From the NCBI RefSeq assembly GCF_946187725.1, contig NZ_CAMHSK010000016.1, positions 1 through 64,000 of the forward strand: a stretch of 64,000 nucleotides of DNA, written 5' to 3'. This document shows positions 27,884 to 39,100 of this stretch, piece after piece (positions within the stretch are counted from its first letter, which is position 1; every line of letters begins with the position of its first letter). The position numbers and the translations under genes are program-made. The DNA is from an uncultured Treponema sp. GTDB lineage: Bacteria > Spirochaetota > Spirochaetia > Treponematales > Treponemataceae. The notes below the pieces were generated by a model. It searched no databases, was not told where the DNA came from, and saw only the letters and a program-made list of their open reading frames with translations.

Positions 27884-28197
27884 ACGAACTCCTGATAAAG
27901 AGAAAAATAAATAAATGGGATTTTCATTGAGTCACTTGTTGATGTGGACTTAGGAGCGTTCGTGAACTCGTTAGACAGTACATGCTTTTTAAGCGATGAG
28001 TCTGCCATCTGTCATCACAATCGTAACATCTGCTTTTATTTGTCAAGAAATGTAACAGAAAAACAAAAAAGAGAAAAGTAGAAAAATGAAAAATAATGCT
28101 TTTTTTGTGAAATTTTTCACCGTAAATCGATTCAACAAATCAAACTCGAACTTAGACCTGATTTTTCTCTCTGATTAATCACAAAAATTAAAAATCA
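27884..28197. other. Divergent intergenic region with possible leader of the IIC-like gene
   Basis: On the minus strand TTGACA (28041-28046) is followed at 15 bases by TACGAT (28020-28025), a suboptimal promoter that would give a leader of about 130 bases for the permease gene. The leader contains a small palindrome GTTCGTGAAC. No known riboswitch is recognised. The right part is AT-rich. Confidence 0.4.
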
Positions 28198-28206
28198 TGA
28201 TATAAT
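28198..28206 (+). promoter_or_regulatory. Extended -10 promoter of the M23 peptidase gene, leaderless position
   Basis: TGA followed by TATAAT (28201-28206) is an extended -10 element. Seven bases separate it from the ATG and there is no Shine-Dalgarno site. Confidence 0.65.
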
Positions 28207-28213
28207 CATCTGC

Positions 28214-29224
28214 ATGAAAAAAATAGTTTTCGCAATCATTGCTTCAATTCTGACATTCACAGCATTTGGTGAATCAAAATCCTTCACTTACTCCGACCAC
28301 ACGCTCACGGCATATTATGCTCCTTCCGTTCAGCCCGGCGATGCTGTTTTTGTGCGGATTGTATTTGAGACAAAAAATAAAAAACTGATTAAATCTCTCG
28401 GAGAATCAGGCGAGGACAGCGGAAAGCTCGCAATATTCCGCGTAAACGATGACGGCACACTTTCTGAAAAAACGACCGCAAAATCACAATTTTATAAAAT
28501 CGAAAAGATTTCAGACAAAAAGCTTCTGAAGTCCGTTCTTCTGACTGGTGTCCCGATCTCTTCTTATGCGAAGCCCGGCGACTACACGGCAAAAATCACT
28601 TTCAAAGCCTTTAATACGGAAGAAAAAACAATTGAACTGCCGGTAAAAATTATTGAAAAGGAATTCGTTTCAGAGACAATTCCGCTCGACGCTGCGAACA
28701 CTGCAATCAAAACCGACAACAGCGCAAAACGAGCAGACCAGATTAAACGCCTGAACGCAATTCTGGACACGAAAAACTATGATTCAATCTATGATACGAA
28801 GGCTTTTGTTCCGCCCACTCCTGCAACCCGAAGAACTTCATTTTTTGCTGACCGAAGGACATTCGCTTACATCAACGGAAAATCTTCAACAAATCTTCAT
28901 TACGGAATCGATTATGGCGTACCGACAGGAAGCGAAGTACGCTCTTGCGGAAAAGGCAGGGTCGTTATGGCAGAAGACAGAATCTCAACAGGCTGGAGTG
29001 TTTGCGTTGAGCATCTTCCAGGCTTGTACTCGCTTTACTATCACATGAGCGAGCTGAATGTAAGCGTAGGCCAGACCGTAAATCAGGGGGATTTGCTCGG
29101 TCTTTCTGGGGCAACAGGTCTTGCGACTGGCCCTCACCTGCATTGGGAAATCAGGCTCAACATGGAAGCAGTTTCGCCCGACTTCTTTACAGGTGATTTT
29201 GCTTTCGAAAACGAAAGCAAATAA
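28214..29224 (+). CDS. Exported M23-family metallopeptidase (peptidoglycan endopeptidase)
   Basis: The signal peptide MKKIVFAIIASILTFTAFG is followed by an unknown beta-rich region to about residue 160. The C-terminal LytM/M23 domain has the zinc ligands in HYGIDYG (H229, D233) and in GPHLHWE (H308, H310), with the usual GxG-rich beta strands (GRVVMAEDR, GDLLGLSGATG). All expected zinc ligands are present, so it should be active rather than a regulatory LytM protein. It is predicted to cut peptide cross-links in the periplasmic wall. It is monocistronic, converging on galK with 29 bases between stops and no strong hairpin there. Confidence 0.88.
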   Translation: MKKIVFAIIASILTFTAFGESKSFTYSDHTLTAYYAPSVQPGDAVFVRIVFETKNKKLIKSLGESGEDSGKLAIFRVNDDGTLSEKTTAKSQFYKIEKISDKKLLKSVLLTGVPISSYAKPGDYTAKITFKAFNTEEKTIELPVKIIEKEFVSETIPLDAANTAIKTDNSAKRADQIKRLNAILDTKNYDSIYDTKAFVPPTPATRRTSFFADRRTFAYINGKSSTNLHYGIDYGVPTGSEVRSCGKGRVVMAEDRISTGWSVCVEHLPGLYSLYYHMSELNVSVGQTVNQGDLLGLSGATGLATGPHLHWEIRLNMEAVSPDFFTGDFAFENESK

Positions 29225-29253
29225 GTTCACTTTTTAAAGGAAAAAGCTGGATT

Positions 29254-30447
29254 TTAGGCCAGTTTTGCAACTCCGTCACCGCTTTCACAGGCAAAAAATC
29301 CTGCGGCATAACCGATTTTTGCAGTGTATTCTTTCTGGACATTTTCAATGAAAGAATCAACCTTGTCTTTGTGAACAAGAGCGATTGCGCAGCCACCAAA
29401 ACCGGCACCTGTCATTCTCGCACCCAGGCAGCCTTCCTGTTTCTGTGAAGTTTCAGCAAGGGTATCAAGCTCAATTCCCGTTACCTCATAATCTTCTTTA
29501 AGAGATTTATGAGAAGCGTTCAAAAGCTCACCGAGCTTCTTCAAGTCGCCGTCTTTAAGAGCAGTTACTGCATCCAAAACACGCTGGTTTTCATAAACAC
29601 AGTGCTTTACCCTCTTCTGCAAGATTTCATCAGTCACGAATGACTTTACCTCTTCCCATTTTGCAGGGGTGAGTTCGCACAAAGCCTTTATTGCCACGCC
29701 ATTGTCCTGCAAGATTTTCAGAGCCTGCTCACACTGACTTCTTCGCTCATTGTATTTTGAATCAGAAAGTTTTCGGACTTTGTTCGTGTTCATGACGACA
29801 AAGCGGTAATCTCCAAGTTCAAGAGGCGCATATTCATATTCAAGGGTTGCACAGTCGAGTTTTTCAGCAGTGTTCTTTTTACCAGTTGCGATGATGAACT
29901 GATCCATGATTCCGCAGTTTACATTCATGAAATTGTGCTCGCTCATCTGACCGAGTTTTGCGATTTCGACACGGCTGATATTGAATCCGAATGTCTCGCT
30001 CACAGCATAGGCAAATCCGCACTCTAGGGCAGAAGATGAAGAAATTCCGCCGCCCGCAGGAACATTGCTTGCCATAAGAATTTCAAATCCGCACGGGAAT
30101 TTGTAGCCCTGTGATTTCATCTGGCTCAAAATACCGTTCAAATAGTTGGCATAATCGTTCTTTTTGTCGTAAACGAAATCGTCATTGATGTCGAATTCGT
30201 AAGTTCCAGGGAAGCGCGCATCATTGTAGACGATTTTTGAATCCTCACGCTTTCGGATGGCAACATAAAGATATCGGTTAATTGCAGCAGGGAAAACCTT
30301 TCCGCCATTGTAGTCAATATGCTCACCAATGATATTGATTCGTGCCGGTGAAGAGAACACAGCCACATCAGCTGCATTTCCACCATAAAGTTTTACAAAA
30401 GCCGGCACCAGCTCATTCACATCATATTCTTTTTCAGTTAATCCCAT
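29254..30447 (-). CDS. galK: Galactokinase
   Basis: This GHMP kinase phosphorylates galactose at C1. The signature GEHIDYNGG, the ATP-loop VPAGGGISSSSALE and the C-terminal RMTGAGFGGCAIALV are all intact, and the 397-residue length is normal. The ATG follows CTGGAGGAG. It is the last gene of the galT-galM-galK operon; 42 bases separate it from galM. galE is not in the window. Confidence 0.97.
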   Translation of the reverse strand: MGLTEKEYDVNELVPAFVKLYGGNAADVAVFSSPARINIIGEHIDYNGGKVFPAAINRYLYVAIRKREDSKIVYNDARFPGTYEFDINDDFVYDKKNDYANYLNGILSQMKSQGYKFPCGFEILMASNVPAGGGISSSSALECGFAYAVSETFGFNISRVEIAKLGQMSEHNFMNVNCGIMDQFIIATGKKNTAEKLDCATLEYEYAPLELGDYRFVVMNTNKVRKLSDSKYNERRSQCEQALKILQDNGVAIKALCELTPAKWEEVKSFVTDEILQKRVKHCVYENQRVLDAVTALKDGDLKKLGELLNASHKSLKEDYEVTGIELDTLAETSQKQEGCLGARMTGAGFGGCAIALVHKDKVDSFIENVQKEYTAKIGYAAGFFACESGDGVAKLA

Positions 30448-30489
30448 AATCTCCTCCAGGATGAAACTTTTTATTTTTAATGTACAATT

Positions 30490-31521
30490 TTATTGACTGG
30501 TTTTCAGTTTAAAAACTGTTTTATGCCAGTATTTTTCGGAAGGGCGCAAAACGCAAGAAGGGAAAGACGGTTCATTTATTGCATTTGGGAAGCGCTCTGT
30601 CTCAAAGCAGATTCCGTCGTGCATTTTCTGATTGACTCCGCCCTTTCCTTTTCCGCCGAGGTAATTTGCCGTGTAGACATGAACGCCCCGCTGATTCGTA
30701 AAGATTTCCATTGAAATTCCGCTCTCATCAGAAGAAAGGATGCCCACACGAGCCAAGTGAGTCTCATCGGCAGAAGTCACAAAGCAATGGTCATAACCAA
30801 ACGGTTTGTCTTTCCCGTTTACGGCAAGTTTTTCGATTTCAGCGCCGACTTTCTTTTCTGTTCTGAAATCAAAAGGCGTACCTTCAACATCGAAAATCTT
30901 TCCGCTCGGAGCAGAATCCGAAGCACTTTCAAGAACCTTGCAACAATCAAGTTGCAGGCGATGATTCAAAACCGAGCCGGTTCCGTTGAGGTTAAAATAA
31001 GCATGATTCGTCAGGTTGATTGGAGTCGCGCCATCAGTCGTTCCTGTGTACTCAAAAATCAGCTCATTTTTCTCTGAAATCTTATAAATCACGCACAAGT
31101 CAAGATTTCCAGGAAAGCCCTGCTCACCATCCGGACTTTTTCGTGTGAATTTTACGCCGATGCCTTCAGAATCAGAATATTCTTCGCCTTTCCAAAGCAT
31201 TTTTTCGTAGCGGGTGTCTCCACCGTGAAGGCAGTTCTGACCGTCATTTTTTTCGAGAAGATATTTTTTGCCGTCGAGAGTAAATTCTCCCCCACGGATG
31301 CGGTTTGCCACACGACCGACAATCGCATTATGAGCCTGCATTCCTCTCTTCCATTCAGAAAGCGTGTCATAGCCCAAAAGGATGTCGACTTTGTGACCAT
31401 TTTTATCGTTCACAAAGAGATTCGTAATCGTGCAGCCAAAATCCATTGCCGAAAACGAAATTGTTCCGTTTGAAACCGTGTAGAGAGAGATTTCGCCGTC
31501 AAGTTTTTTGCATTCAATCAT
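30490..31521 (-). CDS. galM: Aldose 1-epimerase (galactose mutarotase)
   Basis: The enzyme interconverts beta- and alpha-galactose so that galactokinase can use it. The 343-residue length and features fit: the NRIRGGEFTLDGKKY segment, the active-site histidines in NCLHGG and TNHAYFNLNG, a FGYDHCFV box and the catalytic glutamate in ICFETERFPNA. It begins five bases after the galT stop, without a good Shine-Dalgarno site, so coupling to galT translation is likely. Confidence 0.95.
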   Translation of the reverse strand: MIECKKLDGEISLYTVSNGTISFSAMDFGCTITNLFVNDKNGHKVDILLGYDTLSEWKRGMQAHNAIVGRVANRIRGGEFTLDGKKYLLEKNDGQNCLHGGDTRYEKMLWKGEEYSDSEGIGVKFTRKSPDGEQGFPGNLDLCVIYKISEKNELIFEYTGTTDGATPINLTNHAYFNLNGTGSVLNHRLQLDCCKVLESASDSAPSGKIFDVEGTPFDFRTEKKVGAEIEKLAVNGKDKPFGYDHCFVTSADETHLARVGILSSDESGISMEIFTNQRGVHVYTANYLGGKGKGGVNQKMHDGICFETERFPNAINEPSFPSCVLRPSEKYWHKTVFKLKTSQ

Positions 31522-31526
31522 AAAAC

Positions 31527-33044
31527 TTATAATTTCTCGATGAAGCGCATGAATGAAGCTTTGCCTTCGTCACTGTATTTGTAAACGCCGGCATGTTCAA
31601 GAACCTGAGAGAATACAACGCCGATTTCTTCTTTGAGAACAGAATCAACTTTTTCTTCGGTCATTGAAGCAAAATCATATTTCTGACAAAGCTCCTTGCA
31701 CCAGTCAGCATGTTTTGAAAGATTTTCATCACTGGAAATATCCTTGCCGCCACGCAATGCAGCGTTCAAATCAGCAAGTTCTGTTTTGAGACGGCCTGGC
31801 AAAATCGCAAGTCCCATGACTTCGATAAGACCGATGTTTTCCTTTTTGATGTGATGAAGTTCTGCATGAGGATGATAGACTCCAAGCGGATGCTCTTCGG
31901 TTGTGATGTTGTTGCGAAGAACCAAATCAAGCTCAAACAAATCGCCTCGTCTGCGTGCAATCGGGTTTAATGTATTGTGCTTTTCGCCATCAGTTTCTGC
32001 AAAGATAAAGGCCTTTTCGTCTGAATAAACACGCCACTTCTGAAGGACATGCTCTGCGAAGTCAACAAGGCGCTCTTTTTTAGCACAAGAAACACGGATA
32101 ACGCTCATCGGCCATTTTACGATGCCGCATTTGAGGTCCTCAAAGCCTTTGACAGTGAATTCCTTTTCAACAGGAGCCTTTGCCATCGGGAATTCGTAGG
32201 CACCGCCCTGAAAATGGTCATGTGTGAGGATTGAACCGCCGACAATCGGCAAATCTGCGTTGCTTCCGATTGTGTAATGCGGAAATTTGTCAACGAAATC
32301 AAGAAGTCGCTCGAAGGTCTTTTTTGAAATGAGCATAGGACTGTGCTCAAAATTGAAGACAATGCAGTGCTCGTTATAGTAAACATAAGGTGAATACTGG
32401 AAGCCCCATGTTTCACCGGCAAGAGTGATTGGAATGATTCTGTGGTTTTCGCGTGCAGGATGATTTACACGGCCCGCATAGCCGACATTTTCCTTACACA
32501 AAAGGCATTTTGGATAACCGGCCTGCTTCATGAGCTTGGCAGCGGCGATTGCCTTAGGATCCTTTTCTGGCTTAGAAAGATTGATTGTAATATCCATGTC
32601 GCCATAAGGAGTCTTTGAATTCCATTTTAAATCCTTGCAGACACGGTAGCGGCGGATATAGTCAGAATCCTGAGAGAGTTTATAGAAGAAATCGGTAGCC
32701 TCTTTTGGAGATTTTTCATAAAGCTCATTGAATTTTTTTGTGATGTTGCTCGGGCGGTCAATCATTACGCTCATAAGGCGGGTATCGAACAAATCGCGGT
32801 AAACCACGCCCTCGCCGCCAGTCAGTTTGTGTTCTACGGCATAATCAAGGATTTTTGCAAGAATATCCTCAAGGTCAGAAATCTCGACATCTGGAACGGC
32901 AAATGCGTCGTCATCATTTTCAAAACCGTCAAGATTCAAAAGAAGAAGAAGCTGGTTCTTAACGAACACCAAATCTTCCTTCTCAAAAAGCCCTGCCTTC
33001 AATCCATAGGCAGAGAGTCGGTTAATTTCATTGTAAATGCTCAT
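31527..33044 (-). CDS. galT: UDP-glucose-hexose-1-phosphate uridylyltransferase, class II
   Basis: The enzyme exchanges UDP between glucose 1-phosphate and galactose 1-phosphate in the Leloir pathway. At 505 residues it belongs to the long form known from Firmicutes rather than the 350-residue class I. Segments such as HDHFQGG, PHAELHHIKKENIGLIEVMG and NEHCIVF are recognisable; the nucleophilic histidine is expected near HPHAELHH. It is the first gene of the operon. A strong promoter ends seven bases before the ATG, and no Shine-Dalgarno site is seen. Confidence 0.93.
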   Translation of the reverse strand: MSIYNEINRLSAYGLKAGLFEKEDLVFVKNQLLLLLNLDGFENDDDAFAVPDVEISDLEDILAKILDYAVEHKLTGGEGVVYRDLFDTRLMSVMIDRPSNITKKFNELYEKSPKEATDFFYKLSQDSDYIRRYRVCKDLKWNSKTPYGDMDITINLSKPEKDPKAIAAAKLMKQAGYPKCLLCKENVGYAGRVNHPARENHRIIPITLAGETWGFQYSPYVYYNEHCIVFNFEHSPMLISKKTFERLLDFVDKFPHYTIGSNADLPIVGGSILTHDHFQGGAYEFPMAKAPVEKEFTVKGFEDLKCGIVKWPMSVIRVSCAKKERLVDFAEHVLQKWRVYSDEKAFIFAETDGEKHNTLNPIARRRGDLFELDLVLRNNITTEEHPLGVYHPHAELHHIKKENIGLIEVMGLAILPGRLKTELADLNAALRGGKDISSDENLSKHADWCKELCQKYDFASMTEEKVDSVLKEEIGVVFSQVLEHAGVYKYSDEGKASFMRFIEKL

Positions 33045-33051
33045 AGAGATT

Positions 33052-33080
33052 ATTGTGCAACCGATTGCTCAATTTGTCAA
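33052..33080 (-). promoter_or_regulatory. Promoter of the galT-galM-galK operon, leaderless position
   Basis: On the minus strand TTGACA, a 17-base spacer and CACAAT are followed by seven bases and the galT ATG. No operator palindrome is evident. Confidence 0.75.
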
Positions 33081-33112
33081 GATTTTTAATTTTTTTTTTG
33101 CAAACTGCCATG

Positions 33113-33145
33113 AAAAAACGGCTGCCTTTTTAAGAGTGACAGCCG
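33113..33145 (-). terminator. Terminator of the secretion-RHS operon
   Basis: On the minus strand CGGCTG pairs with CAGCCG, followed by six T. It lies 11 bases after the stop of the RHS gene and closes the eleven-gene operon. Confidence 0.8.
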
Positions 33146-33155
33146 CAAAATTGAC

Positions 33156-36100
33156 TTACCGGGCCTTTGAAAGCGTATCGATTCGGTTAATCAAAGTCAG
33201 AGGAATGTAAACCTTGCCTTCATGCAAAATCCATCCGCTTTCCCTACGGACTCCGCCGAAATTTTCAGCCTTATCGTACATTGAAGTTGCAGTAACAGAA
33301 ACAACCTGCTTTCCGTTTATTTCATGAATCTGCGTTCCGATTCCAACAAAATGAAGATTACCGCCAGTCTTTCCGCTCCTGTCATAACAGACTTGAGCGA
33401 TTACCGCACTTGCCCCGGAAGATTTTTCAATCGCAGAAAGCACATGAGTGATGTTTGACAAATCTTCCATTGCAGTCAGTGATTTTCTTGCATCATCGGC
33501 TTTTGGTGCACAGTGAAAGAGCTCCCCGAATTTTCCGCCGGGAGAATATGCAGAATCGTGTGCAATGGTAAGCATTCCGTTAACAAAGTTTTTTGCTTCC
33601 GTAACATCAGCTTTTGCAGTAAAAACATTTTCACGCGAAAGGCCAAAGGCATCATCAACTCCCTTCCATGAAACATTTCCGCCGTTAAAACAATCTTTGA
33701 GCGAATTCACATAATCATTCGTGACACAAGTCCCTGTAAGGGCAGTCAATGCTTCCGCAAGTGCCGTAACAAGACAGCCATAACTTGCGGCATATTCCGT
33801 TTTATCAGAAAGCACCAGCCCCGAATTGCTGTATTTGAAGTCATACTTTGAATCTCCAAGAAGAGCGTCTCCCATATCCTGCATTTCCTGCGGATTCATA
33901 GGAAGTGAATAAAGTCCGTCCCGATCGTAAAAAGTCACAGGATTTCCCTGACAGTAAGCATACCAGTTCACGCCGTCTCGGGCAGGATCCACTGAAGAAA
34001 AACGGGCAAGTTCCGGCTCATAATCACGATAGCCAAAATCATAAATTCCTGCTTCCTTATCAAAGCTCTTTCCGGCAAATGCAAAATGGCCAAAATCAGC
34101 AAGCGGCGTTCCAAAAACATCATACTCATACTGATTCAAAAGCGAAGAAAAAGATAATTCTGACCTGACAGATCCTGCTTCATCCGTCATCAAAACAGAA
34201 TTAAATTCACCACGCGAACTTCCGCTTGAAATGTAAGATAAAAGCATTCCCCTCTCATCATAAAGAGGATGCGTCGCAAAAGGCTCATCAGATGATTTTT
34301 TGACCTCATAAAATCCATCTTCTTCAATCATATCATCGATAAAGACATAACGCCCTGAATGATTAGCATTTGACTTTGAAAGGCCTGACCTTGTGTTTTT
34401 TGAAGAGGCTAACTCATCTGAAAATAAAGCTCTTCTGCTCGAAGAAAAGATTTTGGGCGAAAGAGCGATATACATATTCCTGTAGGAGCCTGATTCACTT
34501 GAAGAAGTATCACTTCTTCGGAAAAGAGCATCATAATCATACAGATGCACACAGTCCGAATCATCGAGAAAACTGTGGCTTGAAATCTTTTTGAGACGGT
34601 TGAAGGGACTGTATTCATAAGAAGCTTGTGTAAAACAGCTCTTTTTTTCAATCATATTTCCGTTTTTATCATAAGAAGCAGAAGCCCCATTCCCCCAGGA
34701 GACAAGCCTGTTTTCACTGTCATAGGAATATCGAATCGTATTGTAAGGATTTGTTTTGGACTTAAGGTTATTGTTCAAATCATAGTCAAAAGACTCAAAC
34801 AAAACGCACTGATAAGGCTTTACCTGATAGTTACCAAGACCAATCTGTGAGCAAAGAAAGCGCAGTTTTTCATATTCATCAGCAGAAAAGGAAAGCTCAG
34901 ATATTTTTTCATTTCCTGAAAGATAATGAAGGCCCGCATCAGCGCATTCATATTTCATCTTTTTTGCCAAAGAATCAGAATATGGATAAGAAACGAGCGA
35001 AAGCCGCCCGAAAGTGTCATAAGAGTAGGCCGTTACGGATAAATCCGAATTCAGGGAGAAAATCTTTGCTCCCCGCTCATCATAAACTGCACCGTCAACG
35101 AATACAGGCTGCAAATCAGAAGAATAACCTGTTTTCAAAATCAGACGACCGTTTTTATCATATAAAGACTTAATGCTTTCACCAGAATCGTAAACACGGA
35201 GTATCTCGCGGCCGCATTTATCATAAGCAAAGCGAACCGAACATGTCACCTTTGAGCCTGATTCAAAAACACAGTCCGAAACTTCAAGAAGCTCCCGATT
35301 TTTTCCCCAGGCGTACGAAATAGTCCTTTGCTCCGAGCGGATTTTCACGAGATTTCCGGCCTCATCATAATCAAAGCTAAGCTTATCCTTTCCGTCAGAA
35401 TTACACTGAGCACACAGAAAACCTGCCCCATCGTAAGAAAAGCACAGTTCTAAATCATTAGAGCTCGCTCTGGTCAGATTAGACGATGCATCGTAAAGGT
35501 AAGAAAAACTTTCTCCATCCGAAAAATCTATCCTGCACGAAAGCAAATCCTTTCCATATGAGATTTTCCTGCTGTTTCCCTTGAAGTCACTTTCGGCTTT
35601 TAGTAAACCGTCACTGCCATAAGAAAATTCCTGCACCGAAGAAAGTGAATTCTTGTGGCGAAGAAGCCTTGAAAAAGAATCATGCTCGTAATAATTAGAA
35701 TTCCCCAAAGCATCTGTCAGAACACAAGTCTTTTTCTTATCATCATAGACGGCTTTTTTCAGCAAGACACCGTTCCGGCTAACAGAAACAAGACTTCCCC
35801 TCTCATCATATTCATACTGCTCAAGGACAAAAAAGGGCCGCTCAGCACAGGACTTCACTTTTCCATCAGAGTCGTATGATTTTTGCCACAAAAGCCCTTC
35901 TCCATCATAACACTCGCAGCAATTGGAATTTTCATCGTATGAATAAGAAAGAAAGCTTCCGTCCGGGAATTCGATTTTCGATACGAGATTTTTTGCATTC
36001 CACTTTTTTCGCAGTTCCGAGCCATAGGCATCTTTTTCACAGATAACGCGTCCAAGCACATCGCGGAAGAATTTCTTTTCGTTTCCATTTCCATCGATAT

Positions 36101-39100
36101 ATGAAATAACTTCATTAAAAGCGTTCACAATGAAAGCTTCCTTGTATTTTCCGCCCCTTATGTGAAGGATTTTGCGTTCAGAATAAAGCCATTCATCTTC
36201 GCTTACGAGCTTGCCTGACAAATCAAGAATCTTCTCCGACAAGATGCGGCCAGCCCTATCATAAGAGCGGATTTTGCTGCCTGAAACAGAAGTGATTTTC
36301 ACCGGATTTTTGAACTCATCGTAAAAATATTCAGTTTTTCGTCCACTTCCGTACATTACTGACTTCAAGCGGCCGTCCGGGAAATATGATTTTTTTTCTG
36401 CGGCATCAGAAAAAAGCCCCTGTTTTTCACCTTTATATGAACATAAGCCCGAAACTGAATCATAGTCATATTCGTAAAAGCCGCCGAAGCCGGAACTTTT
36501 TTCAATAAGCCTTCCTGCAGGAGAATAAAGATTTTCCATGACGGTCTTTCCATTAACTCTTTCAAAAATGCACCGTCCGTTCAAGTCAAAACTCTGCTCA
36601 AAAACACTTCCGTCACTTCTCTTTATTGAAGAAATCCATCCTTTTTCGCCGTAAAATCCAGAATATTCAGTGAGGGCAACAGAACCTGAAAAGCATCCGT
36701 TTATTTCATCGTAAAGCCCCGTTCTTTCAGATGAAAGCTTTCCGCCATTGCCGTATTCAAATTCGCTTGCGAAATTCTGATTTGAGGAAAGAAAATCATG
36801 AAAAACCACCCTTTTTGCACGCCCGGCTTGAGTGTATTCAAAAGAGTTAATTCTGCTTTTTTCGACCTTTTTTCCCATCGAGTCAATTCCAGATATGAAG
36901 ACTGCAACACAGTTTTTGTTTCCGTCATATTCGTAGGAATAAGTTCTTGTCTCACCTGTAATTCTGTCACTTTCTGTGCGGGAAAGAAGCAGCTTTCTGT
37001 TCGAGTATTCTTCTATAATATCAAGGCCGTCACTTCTGGAAGACATGATTTTGTGCGGTGAATAAGAATAAGTCGTTTTCCGTGCGAGGGCATCTGTAAA
37101 AGAAGCAATCCTGTTTTGAGAGTCATATTCAAATTTCTCTGTTTTTGAGGCAAGAAACGCACCGGGCGCAAAAAGTGCTCTTTTTGTTATGTTTGAACGG
37201 CTGTCGTAAGTAAAACGAAGCTCATTACCACAGCAGTCTCTTTGTGAAACCAGAAGACCGTCTTCATTATAATCAAAATGAAAAAGTAGCTCACTGCCCC
37301 GGAACAAATCTGTCATAAGTCCATCAGCATCATAAAGGTAATTCTGCACGATTCCGTCACGGTCAGTGTATGAGCTTAACGAAGAATCATTGTAAGACCA
37401 AATTTCACGGCTCGTGTCAGGATAGATTTTCTGACATAGGTTACAAGCTGAATCATAAAGGAATTCCGTTTTTCCAGAATTATCCGTCTTTGACAAAAGA
37501 TTGCCGTCAGCATCATATTCATAATACGCGAAGTATGAATCCGCCCGTTCTTCACGCACAGTCCTTCCCCGCTCATCATAGACAAAAACAGAAGTCACGC
37601 CATCATGGTCAGAATAAACTGTAGTTTTCTCAGGAATATTATAGTAGAAAGATTCATAAAAACCTTCCTCGTTTCGAGTCCTGACAGTCCTTTTTTTTCC
37701 GTCAATTTCCTCATATTCAAAGCAAACACAGCTGTTGTCCGCCTTAATCTGAGAGGCAAGCATTCCGCCAGAATATGAAAATCTTTTTGTATCTCCCTCC
37801 CAATCGCATACAGAAGATAAAAATCCGTCCTCATAAGCATAAGCCACGCGGCGGGAAGTAAGACAATCCTTTACCGAAAGAAGATTTGTGCCATTCCATT
37901 CAAAAGCAAGGGATTTCGTGCCGTCCAGAGAAATAGAATCCAGACGGGATTGAGCATCATAAGAAAAATCAACGCGGCCGCCGTTTTTGAAGGTGAAGTA
38001 AAGCGGAAGGCCTTCCATTGAATAAAAGCGTTTTTCGCAGGTCAAAAGATATGATATACAGTAAAGATTATCAAAAACAGACAGAGAGACATGAGCATTC
38101 TTAAAAGCAGGATTTAGTGAGTAAGAGCCGTCTTCCTGCTTTTCAAATACAAGAAGACCGCCATTGTCCTGACAGTAAAAAACAATTCCGAGTCCCGCCC
38201 TTTGAGCAAGTTTCGCGGCATAACCATAATCAACGGCTCTGTTCAGATTCCGCTGTGTCTGGCTTCTTTCGACATAATCTTTCACAAGAGAATATTCCGA
38301 TTCCGCAGCGGCAAGAATTTCCTGCATTGACGCATACAGGTCAGAAGTTTCGGAATCCTCGTCAAGATACTCCGACATCTTGGATTCATGGCTTTTAAGT
38401 TCTTCCATATAATTTTCCCATGCAGGAAGAGAATCAATGAAATCACTGCTGTATGCGCCTATAATCCTTGTTTCAAGATTAGAAGCCCATCCTGAACCGA
38501 AAATGCCTCCTTTTACTTCATCACGAGAAGCTTCGAGCGAAGAGTAATGCCTCGTGATTTCAAACGATGTTTGTTTGCCCCGGACGCGAATATCACTGTC
38601 ATCAATGATAAAATCCCCGGACGCAAAAATCACAGGGTCGCCCGCATGATAGACGGTCTTTCCCTCGCGGTTTGTAATCACACCGAAATTTGATTTTTCG
38701 GACACCGACCACTGATAGCCAGTTTTCGCACATATCTCATCAAGTTCCTCTCTCAATGAAGCAAGGATTGATTCAAGCTCCTCGATTTTCGTGACATTAT
38801 CGCCGGCAATTTTTGCCTCATCAAGTTCCTTCAATGCCTCAACATAGCGGGAAAGCAGTTCTGACAGCGATTCACTTGCGGTCTTGTTAACCATGTCCTC
38901 GAAGAATTCTGCGATTCGATTCTCTACATCGGCCTTAAAATCAGGATCATCGCTGTAAACGCCGTCATAAGTATAAATGAAGTTTCCGTCGTCATCGTAT
39001 ACATCATCAACTGAAATCACGACAAGATTTCCGTCCACATCAGAAACAAGGGTATGGGTTTCCCAATCAACAGTGTTTTCATCGCCCCAGTCAATGTCAT

